A stretch of 30,061 nt of DNA, from IMG/VR virus record IMGVR_UViG_3300043331_000908, positions 1-30,061 of that record. The stretch is one strand, 5' to 3'. Positions 23,555-29,782 of the stretch are shown piece by piece (position 1 is the stretch's first letter; each line of letters opens with the position of its first letter). The translations under genes and the position numbers were made by a program. The DNA comes from a virus. Below the pieces are notes generated by a model. It searched no databases, was not told the origin of the DNA, and saw nothing but the letters and a program-made list of their open reading frames with translations.

Positions 23555-23860
23555 TCAGTACAACGCCAGGATGTCGGTGGCCGTCGTCCCGGCTTCGACA
23601 CTCCGTATCCGATGAATGGCGAGCCACAGCCAGGTTCCGGCCGCTATCCCGGCTACGGTCGCCTCGTTTCCCGCCCCGTCGATGCACACGATGTCCCCGG
23701 CACCACCTACCCAGAGCGCACGGCACATCCCATCGGGCAATGGACCAACCGTCTCCTCGCTGTCCACCCCGACGATCGTGGCCGGTATCGTCACCGCCTT
23801 CGCCGCCACGATCGAGCACAGCGGCAGAGAACCCCGATAAGTCGTGTCTCCCAATGCCAT
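23555..23860 (-). CDS. Spike base protein, RCAP_rcc01079-like
   Basis: The 101-aa product ends with the phrases RALWVGGAGDIVCIDGAGNE, GIAAGTWLWLAIHRIRS and GTTATDILALY. These closely follow the pattern of the gene-transfer-agent spike base family named after Rhodobacter capsulatus rcc01079 (consensus 'R-A-L-Y-V-G-G-A-G-D-x-x-V … V-P-A-G … T-G-T-T-A-x-x-I-L-A-L'). In that particle it is the base of the head spikes, which bind capsule sugars. Here it is the first gene after the regulatory gap at 23861-24013. Assignment is by eye but the match is distinctive. Confidence 0.8.
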   Translation of the reverse strand: MALGDTTYRGSLPLCSIVAAKAVTIPATIVGVDSEETVGPLPDGMCRALWVGGAGDIVCIDGAGNEATVAGIAAGTWLWLAIHRIRSVEAGTTATDILALY

Positions 23861-23880
23861 GGCAACCCACCGTTACACTT

Positions 23881-23924
23881 GTTTACCGACAATCGTCCGT
23901 TAAACGATGTTCGGTATACCGAAC
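23881..23924. promoter_or_regulatory. Two adjacent dyads in the TerS-late operon gap, operator candidates
   Basis: Positions 23909-23924 are a perfect 16-bp palindrome, GTTCGGTATACCGAAC. Beside it, 23881-23905 is an imperfect dyad bounded by GTTTA and TAAAC. The half-site TACCGA occurs at 23884-23889 and 23917-23922 and its complement at 23911-23916. The gap (23861-24013) is the longest in the late operon, so this is a likely protein-binding site controlling the structural genes. No good promoter boxes were found with it. Confidence 0.55.
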
Positions 23925-24013
23925 CCCCTTGACACCCAGTGTGACAAAGTGCTTCAAGCGTCGCTTGCGGCGCTTACAATCATAGCGGCGCGTCCTGCAG
24001 GCAGACTCCCGAC

Positions 24014-24646
24014 TCACGTGCGCGAGGGCAGCGTGGGAGCTTGGCTGTACGAGGCCCCCTCCCCCTCCCCCCCTCCTTCAGCCCTGCCCCCCTGGTCGGC
24101 AAGCATGCTTTTCCGCTTGCGGGCGAGGCGATCCTTGATGACGTCGAGTGCGGTAGAGCCCTGGGCGTCGTTGTTGATGGTGACGCTCACTCCATTACCC
24201 GGCTCGTCTCCGAAGTCGGCACGGTTGAAGCGTGAGATCGCCCACTTGCGGGCTTCGAAGCGCACACGTGCCCTGTGTGCGTCGGGCTCGCTGTCGACGA
24301 TGTCGATCAGCTCCTGGGCCATGACATGCGCTCTCGACTGCATGGCCCGTACGTAGAGGCGACTGAGTGCACTGCTCCGGACACGCCAGCGGTAGAACTG
24401 CCGGGCTGCTTCCTTGTTGCGCTGGTAGTCGGTTCCGTCTCCCCATCCTCTGACTTCCGCGGCGATGCGCATGAGGCTGAGGCTTTCCGAGCCGAGGCGA
24501 TCGCAGATGGTGAGTGCGATGCGGCCGTTATCCTCGCCGAGCTCGTCGAGCACCAGGTCGGCATCCGAACGCATGCGGGGTTGGGGTTGGGGGACCTGGT
24601 GGCCGGGCGGGATGATCTGGCCGTCGAGCGGCGTCGAGCCGTCCAT
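24014..24646 (-). CDS. terS: Terminase small subunit
   Basis: The 210-aa product has helices in the first half (VLDELGEDNGRIALTICDRL and YQRNKEAARQFYRWRVRSS), the expected place for a DNA-recognising helix-turn-helix. It then shows ARVRFEARKWAISRFNRADF and GDEP, matching the TerS phrase 'R-x-x-x-R-K-W-x-x-x-K-x-x-P-x-x-Y-G-D-K'. The C terminus is Gly/Glu/Arg-rich and probably disordered. TerS selects the packaging site and activates TerL. It is separated from TerL by two virion genes and a 153-bp gap, and is the promoter-proximal gene of the late operon, divergent from the plus-strand operon. Confidence 0.82.
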   Translation of the reverse strand: MDGSTPLDGQIIPPGHQVPQPQPRMRSDADLVLDELGEDNGRIALTICDRLGSESLSLMRIAAEVRGWGDGTDYQRNKEAARQFYRWRVRSSALSRLYVRAMQSRAHVMAQELIDIVDSEPDAHRARVRFEARKWAISRFNRADFGDEPGNGVSVTINNDAQGSTALDVIKDRLARKRKSMLADQGGRAEGGGEGEGASYSQAPTLPSRT

Positions 24647-24670
24647 CTCCTGATTCCTCGCGGAATGTTG

Positions 24671-24710
24671 GTACAGTGGTGCTTGACTTGATACAGCAAT
24701 GCTGTACTGT
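24671..24710. promoter_or_regulatory. Overlapping divergent promoters with a TACAGCAATGCTGTA operator-like dyad
   Basis: On the plus strand TTGACT (24683-24688) and TACTGT (24705-24710) are 16 bases apart. On the minus strand TTGCTG (24699-24694) and CTGTAC (24676-24671) are 17 apart. A perfect 6-3-6 dyad, TACAGC-AAT-GCTGTA (24692-24706), lies across both, with an extra TACAG half-site at 24672-24676. A protein bound there would control TerS/late and plus-strand transcription together. The boxes and dyad are seen; function is inferred. Confidence 0.5.
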
Positions 24711-24758
24711 GTGGGTGCAGCCGACGTGGCTGCGATGCCGATTCCGGAGAATCACCAG

Positions 24759-25022
24759 ATGCAAACCGAAGCCTGGGCCTGGATGCCCGTCCGCCGCGTC
24801 CACGGCGGCGCCGTGATCGCAGGCGTTGCCGCCGTCATGCTGGCATTGCCGGCCGGCGCAGCATCGCAATGCAAGGGCCTCGCCGAGGCGCAGTGCCGCG
24901 CCAATGCGGCGTGCGCCTGGATGCCGGCACGGGTTGCCGGCCAGACCAAGCGCAAGGACGGGGAGGCGCACAAGTCGAGTGCGCGCGCCCATTGCCGGCT
25001 CAACACCCGCAAGAGCGGCTGA
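24759..25022 (+). CDS. Exported small Cys-rich protein
   Basis: The likely product is 87 aa from ATG at 24759, preceded by GGAGA at eight to nine bases. The frame is open back to 24699, but that ATG lies within the promoter. Residues about 9-35 form a signal peptide (VIAGVAAVMLALPAGAAS), with cleavage before QCKGL. The mature part, about 52 aa, has four Cys: CKGLAEAQC, CAW and HCR. The layout 'C-K-G-L … C … C-x-W … K-x-G … H/F-C-R' is one I recall from small phage and rhizobial proteins of unknown function. It is the first gene of the plus-strand operon and should act in the periplasm, possibly disulphide-bonded. Confidence 0.7.
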   Translation: MQTEAWAWMPVRRVHGGAVIAGVAAVMLALPAGAASQCKGLAEAQCRANAACAWMPARVAGQTKRKDGEAHKSSARAHCRLNTRKSG

Positions 25023-25036
25023 GCCCCGCCATACCG

Positions 25037-25060
25037 CCCGGTGGCAATCCTGCTGCCGGG
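25037..25060 (+). promoter_or_regulatory. Leader hairpin upstream of the DUF932 gene
   Basis: CCCGGTGGCA (25037-25046) pairs with TGCTGCCGGG (25051-25060) around an ATCC loop: ten pairs, two of them G-T. It ends 35 bases before the next start codon and no T-run follows. It may set mRNA stability or translation rather than terminate transcription. Confidence 0.5.
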
Positions 25061-25095
25061 CCTCCCCTCAACACGACAGTTCCGGAGTAGAGACC

Positions 25096-26190
25096 ATGTC
25101 GACGCTGTTCCAGGCTTCCCACCAGTGGGCCACCCGTCCCAGCGACGAGCGATTCACGTCGCTTGATTCGATGCTGGCGCACTTCAAGACCATTCGCGAC
25201 GAGTCGCGCCAGAGCGTCACCGCGTCGCGCCGCATCACCGCACTGCCGGGCGAGGACTTCAAGAAGGCCCTTACCGTCAGCATCGAAGGCGCCGAGCGCG
25301 ACCTGAGCCCGACCCACTACGCCTTCGGGCAGCTCGCCACCCTCGCCGAGGCGCCGGCCGGGTACCTGCGCACCATGCCCGCCGCCATCGCCGCCGACTG
25401 CATCAACTACGGCCTGCAGTTCAAGCGCGGCATCGAGGACGTGGGCCTTCTCACCCAGGACAACGGATCGCAGATCCTGCGCGCCGCAACGGGGCCCCGA
25501 TACGGCCGCATCTGGAATGCCGACGTGGTCGGCGCCCTGGTGGAGCGGTTCGGCGACGGCCGCTCCGGGCCGTGGAAGGTGCCGGGCGAGTTCGGCAAGG
25601 CCGTGGATGTGACCAAGGCCAACACCACGCTCTATGCCTCCGATCGCGACATGTTCGTATTCCTGGCCGACGAGGAGCACCGCATCGAGCTTCCCTGCCG
25701 GCGCGGCAATCAGCCCGGATCGCTCGCGCGCGGCTTTTTCGTGTGGAACAGCGAGGTCGGAGACAAGACCTTCGGACTGGGAACGTTCCTGTTCGATTTC
25801 GTCTGCTGCAACCGCATCGTGTGGGGCGCCGAGCAGTATGCCGAGGTGAGGATCCGCCACACGGCATCCGCGCCCGACAAGTTCCTGGCCGAGATGACGC
25901 CGGCGCTCACCGCCTACGCCAACGCGTCGGCCAGCAACATCCGCTACGCCATCGAGCAGGCGCGCGCCAAGCGCGTCGACGACAAACTCGACGATTTCCT
26001 GGCCGGGCGGTTCGGCCGGCGCATGGTGGGCCCGCTGAAGACGGTGCACGAGGCCGAGGAAGGACGGCCGATCGAAACGCTGTGGGACGTGACCACGGCC
26101 GCCACCGCCTACGCGCGCGGCCTGGAGCACCAGGACAAGCGCGTCGAGATCGAGCGCGAGGCGGGCAAGCTCCTGAAGCTCGCCGCCTGA
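25096..26190 (+). CDS. DUF932 phage/plasmid-like protein
   Basis: The 364-aa product matches the DUF932 (TIGR03299-like) family seen on phages and plasmids. It has an N-terminal region with PTHYAFGQLATLAEAPAGYL, a 'GPRYGRIWNADVVGALVERF' core, and DRDMFVFLADEEHRIEL. The signature RGFFVWNSEVGDKTFGLGTF and FDFVCCNRIVWG follows, then a helical C terminus. The family's biochemical function is unknown; members often occur with DNA metabolism or anti-defence genes. GGAG lies eight bases before ATG. It follows the exported Cys-rich gene after a 73-bp gap with a hairpin and is the largest gene in the plus-strand operon. Confidence 0.88.
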   Translation: MSTLFQASHQWATRPSDERFTSLDSMLAHFKTIRDESRQSVTASRRITALPGEDFKKALTVSIEGAERDLSPTHYAFGQLATLAEAPAGYLRTMPAAIAADCINYGLQFKRGIEDVGLLTQDNGSQILRAATGPRYGRIWNADVVGALVERFGDGRSGPWKVPGEFGKAVDVTKANTTLYASDRDMFVFLADEEHRIELPCRRGNQPGSLARGFFVWNSEVGDKTFGLGTFLFDFVCCNRIVWGAEQYAEVRIRHTASAPDKFLAEMTPALTAYANASASNIRYAIEQARAKRVDDKLDDFLAGRFGRRMVGPLKTVHEAEEGRPIETLWDVTTAATAYARGLEHQDKRVEIEREAGKLLKLAA

Positions 26191-26198
26191 TCCGAGTT

Positions 26199-26268
26199 TG
26201 CCGCGGCGGCAACCCCGCTCGCCGCGGCACGGGGCCCGGCTGGTCTTTCCGGAGGCCATGCCGGGCCC
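26199..26268 (+). promoter_or_regulatory. Tandem GC-rich hairpins in the DUF932-DUF6525 gap
   Basis: The 103-bp gap (26191-26293) contains a 10-bp perfect stem, TGCCGCGGCG (26199-26208) with CGCCGCGGCA (26220-26229). A 9-bp perfect stem, GGGCCCGGC (26232-26240) with GCCGGGCCC (26260-26268), follows two bases later. Neither is followed by a T-run. The second ends 25 bases before the next start, echoing the placement of the 25037-25060 hairpin. Confidence 0.6.
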
Positions 26269-26293
26269 TCGCCGTTTCGAGGAGCACAGCACC

Positions 26294-26566
26294 GTGACCG
26301 TCCAGAATTCGAGCGGGTCCTACCGCACCACGCTCGAAGCCTTCATGAAGGCTTACGACAAGCTGCCGCGCCGCCTGCGCGACGCCTTGAAATACTCCGC
26401 CCACGATTGGGTGCCCCAGCGCTTCCTGACCGCATGGCGGCAGGGCGCGACCGTCGATACCTTGATCGAGCGTGTCGGAGTGGCCGACAGCGTAGAGTTC
26501 GCCATGTACGAGAAAGACCTCGCCTGCGGGTTCCGCCCCAAACCAGGCCGGAGGCGCCGGACATGA
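26294..26566 (+). CDS. DUF6525-like small protein
   Basis: The likely product is 90 aa from GTG at 26294, with AGGAG nine bases upstream; an in-frame ATG at 26258 lies inside a hairpin with its GGAGG too close. The sequence SGSYRTTLEAFMKAYDKLPR, then LRDALKYSAHDWVPQRFLTA and W, matches the pattern 'N … L-x-x-F-x-x-Y-D-x-L-P-x-x-L-R … A-x-x-x-W-x-x-x-x-x-x-x-x-W' that I associate with DUF6525, an alphaproteobacterial and phage family of unknown function. It overlaps the next gene by ATGA. Confidence 0.72.
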   Translation: MTVQNSSGSYRTTLEAFMKAYDKLPRRLRDALKYSAHDWVPQRFLTAWRQGATVDTLIERVGVADSVEFAMYEKDLACGFRPKPGRRRRT

Positions 26567-26805
26567 GCACCGAGCACAACCGCAAGTGCAACCGCGTCGA
26601 TCGGCGCATGCGCCGTGCCCGCCAGTTGCTGGAATCCTACGCCAACGGCAACCGCGACCGCGACCGGGTGCTGGCCGAGATAGGCGGCAACGCGCGCCTG
26701 CTCTCGGCCGTGATCGTCGGCGCCCACGACGCATGGGCAACACCTCACCGCCACTACGCTGCACTCGACATCTGCGAGCGCATCGCACGGGAGCGCACGC
26801 CATGA
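26563..26805 (+). CDS. Small basic helical protein, unknown
   Basis: The 80-aa product (MSTEHNRKCNRVDRRMRRAR onward) is strongly basic at the N terminus and helical throughout, ending ALDICERIARERTP. No family is recognised. It starts inside the stop of the DUF6525-like gene (ATGA) and ends in the start of the next gene (ATGA), so the three are almost certainly co-translated. The basic N-terminal helix could bind nucleic acid; that is inference. Confidence 0.7.
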   Translation: MSTEHNRKCNRVDRRMRRARQLLESYANGNRDRDRVLAEIGGNARLLSAVIVGAHDAWATPHRHYAALDICERIARERTP

Positions 26806-27074
26806 GCCGGCAAGCTTCGTTCCTGCCCAAGCCCAAAAACCACGCCCTGCTGGAGCACGCGGCCAAGCTGCGGCGCAAGGCCGAACGGCGCCGACTGCTC
26901 GCCGAGCCGTGCGACGTGGGCCTGTTTGGTCATGAGCACCTGCAGACCGACTTGGTCGATCTGGTCAAGGCCACGCCGCCGGAACGCCCGCAATGCCTCA
27001 AGGGGCAATGCCACAGCCCTACCGCGTGCGCCGCCTTCGGCTACTGCCGCGAGCGCAACCAGCGTCGCCGCTAG
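26802..27074 (+). CDS. Small basic protein with a four-Cys cluster (possible metal site)
   Basis: The 90-aa product has a basic first half (HAALKLRRKAERRRLLAE-type helix) and ends QCLKGQCHSPTACAAFGYC followed by RERNQRRR. Four Cys lie within 19 residues (C-x4-C-x5-C-x5-C), with a fifth near residue 37 (PCDVG). That suggests a small zinc-binding fold. The phrase 'C-x-x-x-x-C-x-S-P-x-A-C-x-x-F-G-Y-C-R' recurs in small phage proteins of unknown role. It is the last gene of the plus-strand operon, 23 bases before a strong hairpin. Confidence 0.72.
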   Translation: MSRQASFLPKPKNHALLEHAAKLRRKAERRRLLAEPCDVGLFGHEHLQTDLVDLVKATPPERPQCLKGQCHSPTACAAFGYCRERNQRRR

Positions 27075-27097
27075 CCTGCCCTATTGCGGATCGAAAA

Positions 27098-27137
27098 GAG
27101 AGCGCGGGGCGAGAGGGAAGCCACACCCCGCGCTCTC
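27098..27137 (-). terminator. Terminator-like hairpin between convergent operons
   Basis: GAGAGCGCGGGG (27098-27109) and CCCCGCGCTCTC (27126-27137) form a perfect 12-bp stem with a 16-base loop. On the minus strand it is followed by TTTTCG, so it best fits termination of the outer-membrane protein/tRNA transcript. It also lies 23 bases after the last plus-strand gene, where it could slow or protect that mRNA, though no T-run follows on that strand. Confidence 0.65.
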
Positions 27138-27142
27138 AGTAT

Positions 27143-27198
27143 GACGCCCGCGGCCCCAGCGTCACCGAACGGCCGGGAGGAAAGAGGGCCAGGGCGTC
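27143..27198. other. Second inverted repeat in the convergent gap
   Basis: GACGCCC (27143-27149) pairs with GGGCGTC (27192-27198), and an inner GGCC pair (27152-27155 with 27187-27190) extends it, leaving a purine-rich loop (GGGAGGAAAGAGG). The gap 27075-27240 holds no gene that I can support. Possible uses are tRNA 3' processing, mRNA protection, or an untranslated RNA; nothing decides between them. Confidence 0.4.
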
Positions 27199-27240
27199 AA
27201 CGGCGAGGTGAGCCCCGCCGATCTCGTTAATCGCGATGAA

Positions 27241-27314
<74 letters not shown>

Positions 27315-27317
<3 letters not shown>

Positions 27318-27980
27318 GTTGAGCTTGAAGACGACGCCGGCGCGCACCGCGGTGTGCTGGTTGTCGCTGTCGAGGAAATCGCTCAGCGGGGCCCCGTCGT
27401 TGGGAAAAATGTAGTGCAACGCCTCCAGGCGCAGCGCCAGGGACCTGGTCAGCTCCACCTCGGCGCCGCCGCCGAACGCCACGCCCAGCTGCCACTTGCG
27501 CTCGCTCACCGCGTCATCGCCCTCGCCAATGGTGAGCCTGGCGCTCTGCCACGCCGGGCCCAGCGTCAGGTAGAGAAGCGCCGGGCCAGCCGTGATGCCG
27601 GCGCGACCGCGGATGGAGGCCAGATGGTCCATGGAGGCACGCAGCACGAGCTCGTCCACCTCGCGGGAGCCCTTGACGCCGGTGAACATCCAATCGCCCT
27701 CGAGCCCGAGCACGACGTTGGAGGCCACACGCCAGTTCCAGCCGACGGCCGCGCCGGCCATCAGCTTGCCGTCGGCCAGGTCGAAACCCTCGGCATTGAG
27801 CACCGACACGTCATAGGCGCCGATCGCGGCCACATACATGCCGGTGCGGTTCCAATTCGGCTCGTCGGCATGAGCCTTGGAGACCGGAGCCTGAATCTTG
27901 CCCGAGCCGGGCAGCTCGCCGGCGAACGCGGCCGAGAACGTGAGCGCGGCCAACGCCACGCCCAGCAGCTTGGAGCGCAT
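27315..27980 (-). CDS. Outer-membrane beta-barrel protein, Omp25/RopB-like (moron)
   Basis: The 221-aa product starts MRSKLLGVALAALTFSAAFA, a clear signal peptide, with AAAGGA upstream. The mature chain shows NRTGMYVAAIGAYDVSVLNA, GAAVGWNWRVASNVVLGLEG and D, and ends in alternating strands with a terminal VRAGVVFKLN. That is the eight-strand barrel plan of the rhizobial and Brucella Omp25/RopB-type 'porin family' proteins. A longer open frame upstream adds only a shadow. In a phage such a gene would alter the host surface during lysogeny or infection, for example masking a receptor; that is inference. Its TGA overlaps the tRNA, so the two must share a transcript. Confidence 0.85.
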
Positions 27981-28051
27981 GGGATGTCCTTTCGAGATTC
28001 GCGTTTTGAGCGCGCTGCAGGCCCGTTTCGTTCCGGGCAGGGCCAGACACC

Positions 28052-28070
28052 CGAAATTAATTGAACGCTG
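28052..28070 (-). promoter_or_regulatory. AT-rich patch upstream of the outer-membrane protein gene, possible promoter
   Basis: In an otherwise GC-rich leader (27981-28092) a short AT-rich patch reads CAATTAATTTCG on the minus strand, about 75 bases before the start codon. It could serve as a -10 region for a separately expressed accessory gene. I see no convincing -35 box at the right distance, so the call is weak. Confidence 0.25.
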
Positions 28071-28092
28071 TCCTGGGCCAAATGCGGGACGC

Positions 28093-28188
28093 TCAGAGCA
28101 ATCTGGCACCGAGCAGCAGGGCGGAGACCAGCAGGGAGGCCAGCAGCAGCCTGTCGGCGAGCGTGCGGCCGTCGGCCAGGTCGGTCAG
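28093..28188 (-). CDS. Possible 31-aa membrane peptide (CTG start)
   Basis: A short frame directly after the 80-aa gene encodes a charged start (LTDLADGRTLADR) and one hydrophobic helix (LLLASLLVSALLLGARLL). The only start near the beginning is CTG at 28188, overlapping the upstream TGA (CTGA). The composition is convincingly membrane-like, but the unusual start and small size make this a weak gene call. If real it would be translationally coupled to the 80-aa gene, which also has a membrane helix. Confidence 0.3.
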   Translation of the reverse strand: MTDLADGRTLADRLLLASLLVSALLLGARLL

Positions 28189-28427
28189 CCACCGATGATG
28201 AGGCGGAGGACGGCCAGCACCTTGCGCATGTCCCCCGTGCCCAAAAGCACGACCAACGGCAGCGCGAGCGCCAAGGCGATCTTGCCAATAGAGCCGACGG
28301 GCAGAGATTTCGGCTTCTCCATCGCCTGGAGCCGGCGGGAGAGATCGTCGAGGCGGAAGTCTGTCAGCTCGCGCTCGTGCTTGGCTTGCAGCTCCAGGGC
28401 GAGAATACGCTGCTCCAGACTGTCCAT
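28185..28427 (-). CDS. Small protein with coiled coil and C-terminal membrane helix
   Basis: The 80-aa product has a charged coiled coil (residues 1-38, MDSLEQRILALELQAKHERE and LTDFRLDDLSRRLQAMEK). A short linker and a hydrophobic stretch follow at about 45-62 (GKIALALALPLVVLLG), then a hydrophobic tail (VLAVLRLIIGG). This layout is common in small phage membrane proteins (holin- or spanin-like, or superinfection exclusion), but the gene is far from the lysis block here. No clear ribosome site precedes ATG at 28427. The leader (28428-28535) holds a GC hairpin (28458-28490) and no gene. Confidence 0.65.
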   Translation of the reverse strand: MDSLEQRILALELQAKHERELTDFRLDDLSRRLQAMEKPKSLPVGSIGKIALALALPLVVLLGTGDMRKVLAVLRLIIGG

Positions 28428-28510
28428 TGGGGGTCACATCGGGGCCTCGGAACGCAAGCGCCCCACCGCGGGATCTCCGGGGCAGGGCGCATTGTCTCAA
28501 CTTGGGCACA

Positions 28511-28539
28511 ACTGTGGCTTTTGTGGGCCCGGATGTCAA
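28511..28539 (-). promoter_or_regulatory. Possible promoter for the 80-aa gene
   Basis: On the minus strand a consensus TTGACA (28539-28534) overlaps the stop of the 78-aa gene. At 17 bases it is followed by CACAGT (28516-28511), a poor -10 box. The perfect -35 in a GC-rich context is notable, but the second box makes this weak. Confidence 0.3.
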
Positions 28540-28772
28540 GCCTCAGGGATCTCGACCACAACGGCCCGCTCGCAGTCCTCGCAATACAACGGCAGTGGCT
28601 TGCCATTGGTATCCGTGCCGGCAAGCCGCGAACGCCTGATCTCCATCACGTTGCGGCTGGGGCTCTTCTCCGCCTTTGCGGAATCGTCCGTCCAGCGCGT
28701 ACCACCAGGAGGTGGAAAGTGCACTACCTCCATCAGCATGTAACCGTCAGGGCGGCGGATAACCCAGCTCAT
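28536..28772 (-). CDS. Small hypothetical protein with one CxxC
   Basis: The 78-aa product (MSWVIRRPDGYMLMEVVHFP onward) has a beta-rich start, a charged middle and a C-terminal LYCEDCERAVVVEIPEA with a single C-x-x-C. One pair alone cannot make a full zinc site unless the protein dimerises. No family is recognised. It starts within the 3' end of the 157-aa gene (26-base overlap). Codon composition and the tight overlap support a real gene. Confidence 0.65.
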   Translation of the reverse strand: MSWVIRRPDGYMLMEVVHFPPPGGTRWTDDSAKAEKSPSRNVMEIRRSRLAGTDTNGKPLPLYCEDCERAVVVEIPEA

Positions 28773-29220
28773 CCTGCGGTCCTAAATACTCGTCGGCCAA
28801 GCTGTCAAGCAACGCCCCGATCCGGCCCACCGTGACCGCCCGTGTCGTCTTCGCGGTCTTGTAGCCCGAGTACATCCGGCCGAAGTCCCCGAGCGTGCCG
28901 CGGGCCAGCTCGCGATGCTTGATGAGAAACGCCATCAGCCGCCGCTCATGCGGGCGCAGCCGATTCAGCCGATAGTCCAGAGCAGCAATCGAGGGACCGC
29001 CGGGAGGCCACAAAAGCGGCCTGGTGCTCACGTCGACCTTGTCCCGCACCTCGCCAACGATGCCGCCCGAGGTGCCGTGCCACGCCTGCAGGTCGCGCAG
29101 CACCATCAACCCCGCCAGATACTGCCTCTCGGTCAGATGCGCCTCGGCGCGCATGTCCTCGAATACATCCCCCATCGAGCCGCCGGGTGCACCGGCAGCC
29201 GCCCTACGCCTGTTCGACAT
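28747..29220 (-). CDS. Helical phage protein of unknown function (157 aa)
   Basis: The product is helical and basic. Its parts are a low-complexity start (MSNRRRAAAGAPGGSMGDVF), helices around HLTERQYLAGLMVLRDLQAW and ALDYRLNRLRPHERRLMAFL, and YSGYKTAKTTRAVTVGRIGA followed by LLDSLADEYLG. The last block could be a DNA-binding helix pair. Size and context might suit a transcription regulator, but I recognise no family. ATG at 29220 with GGGGAA upstream is preferred; a TTG at 29241 is possible, and the sequence between the two repeats GGGGAAC. Confidence 0.7.
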   Translation of the reverse strand: MSNRRRAAAGAPGGSMGDVFEDMRAEAHLTERQYLAGLMVLRDLQAWHGTSGGIVGEVRDKVDVSTRPLLWPPGGPSIAALDYRLNRLRPHERRLMAFLIKHRELARGTLGDFGRMYSGYKTAKTTRAVTVGRIGALLDSLADEYLGPQDELGYPPP

Positions 29221-29326
29221 GTTTCCCCGTTCCCCGTTCAAGCCGGCGGCGCTTCCCCCTTTCTTGTTGCTTCCGCCGGATGCTCAGCCCGAGCCTAACC
29301 GATAGCGCAAAAATCGCGACAGGCGA

Positions 29327-29533
29327 TCAGGAAACTGCGCGCACCGTACCGTCGCGCCCAACCGAGACCTTGCCCTTGTCCGTCTCTATCGTGATGTCCG
29401 GGTCACAATTGCACTCGCGGTCGCGGTAGATGCCGCAGGTGTCGTCATGCATCACGTTGGCATGAGCCACAGTCCCGGCGTCCAGGATGCCCTTCTTCTG
29501 CGCCAACCCGAGGCGCCTCAGATATTCGTGCAC
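29327..29533 (-). CDS. Small hypothetical protein with His/Cys cluster
   Basis: The 68-aa product starts at GTG (29533) with a very strong ribosome site, AGGAGGAG. Residues about 24-45 (HANVMHDDTCGIYRDRECNC and D) contain three Cys and two His, a plausible small metal site. The C-terminal half is short strands (ITIETDKGKVSVGRDGTVRA). No family is recognised. Downstream, the 106-bp gap 29221-29326 holds no gene; it contains a short T-run and the leader of the 157-aa gene. Confidence 0.68.
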   Translation of the reverse strand: MHEYLRRLGLAQKKGILDAGTVAHANVMHDDTCGIYRDRECNCDPDITIETDKGKVSVGRDGTVRAVS

Positions 29534-29782
29534 GACGTCTCCTCCTCGCTTGGCCTCGCCTTTGCACTCGCGCGTACGTGTAGATTGATTGGTGGGACAG
29601 CAGAGCTGGAATCAGCCTCCCCCAACCCCTCTTACCTATCCGTAGGAGGGGAGGAAGCGTTTGCTCAATTTTTGCCTGTCCCGCGTCCCATGCCCATAGG
29701 GTGCGGGACGCGGGACAGTTCGCCGAGTAGAATTTTATTCTACGCTTAGGGTTCTACCGCCCCATCGACGATATTTTCGTTC
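29534..29782. other. Non-coding gap with three consecutive hairpins
   Basis: No gene is supported here. Three inverted repeats follow each other. CCCCTCTTAC (29626-29635) pairs with GTAGGAGGGG (29642-29651). CTGTCCCGCGTCCC (29676-29689) pairs perfectly with GGGACGCGGGACAG (29705-29718), and the stem continues into the loop (CCC-ATA-GGG). GTAGAAT (29727-29733) pairs with ATTCTAC (29737-29743). GGGACAG also occurs at 29594-29600. Candidates are a transcription end for the ATPase-like gene, a structured RNA, or a replication origin region. Confidence 0.6.

Noticed and set aside
23909-23924. LexA/SOS box
   Set aside because: The palindrome is GTTC-N8-GAAC. Alphaproteobacterial LexA uses a direct repeat GTTC-N7-GTTC and Gram-positive LexA uses GAAC-N4-GTTC; neither fits.
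23929-23957. Plus-strand promoter from a perfect TTGACA
   Set aside because: At 16-18 bases downstream there is no acceptable -10 box (CTTCAA), and no plus-strand gene follows.
24699-24761. Longer form of the exported Cys-rich protein starting at 24699
   Set aside because: That ATG lies within the promoter and dyad, and the extension would precede the signal peptide; ATG at 24759 has a proper ribosome site.
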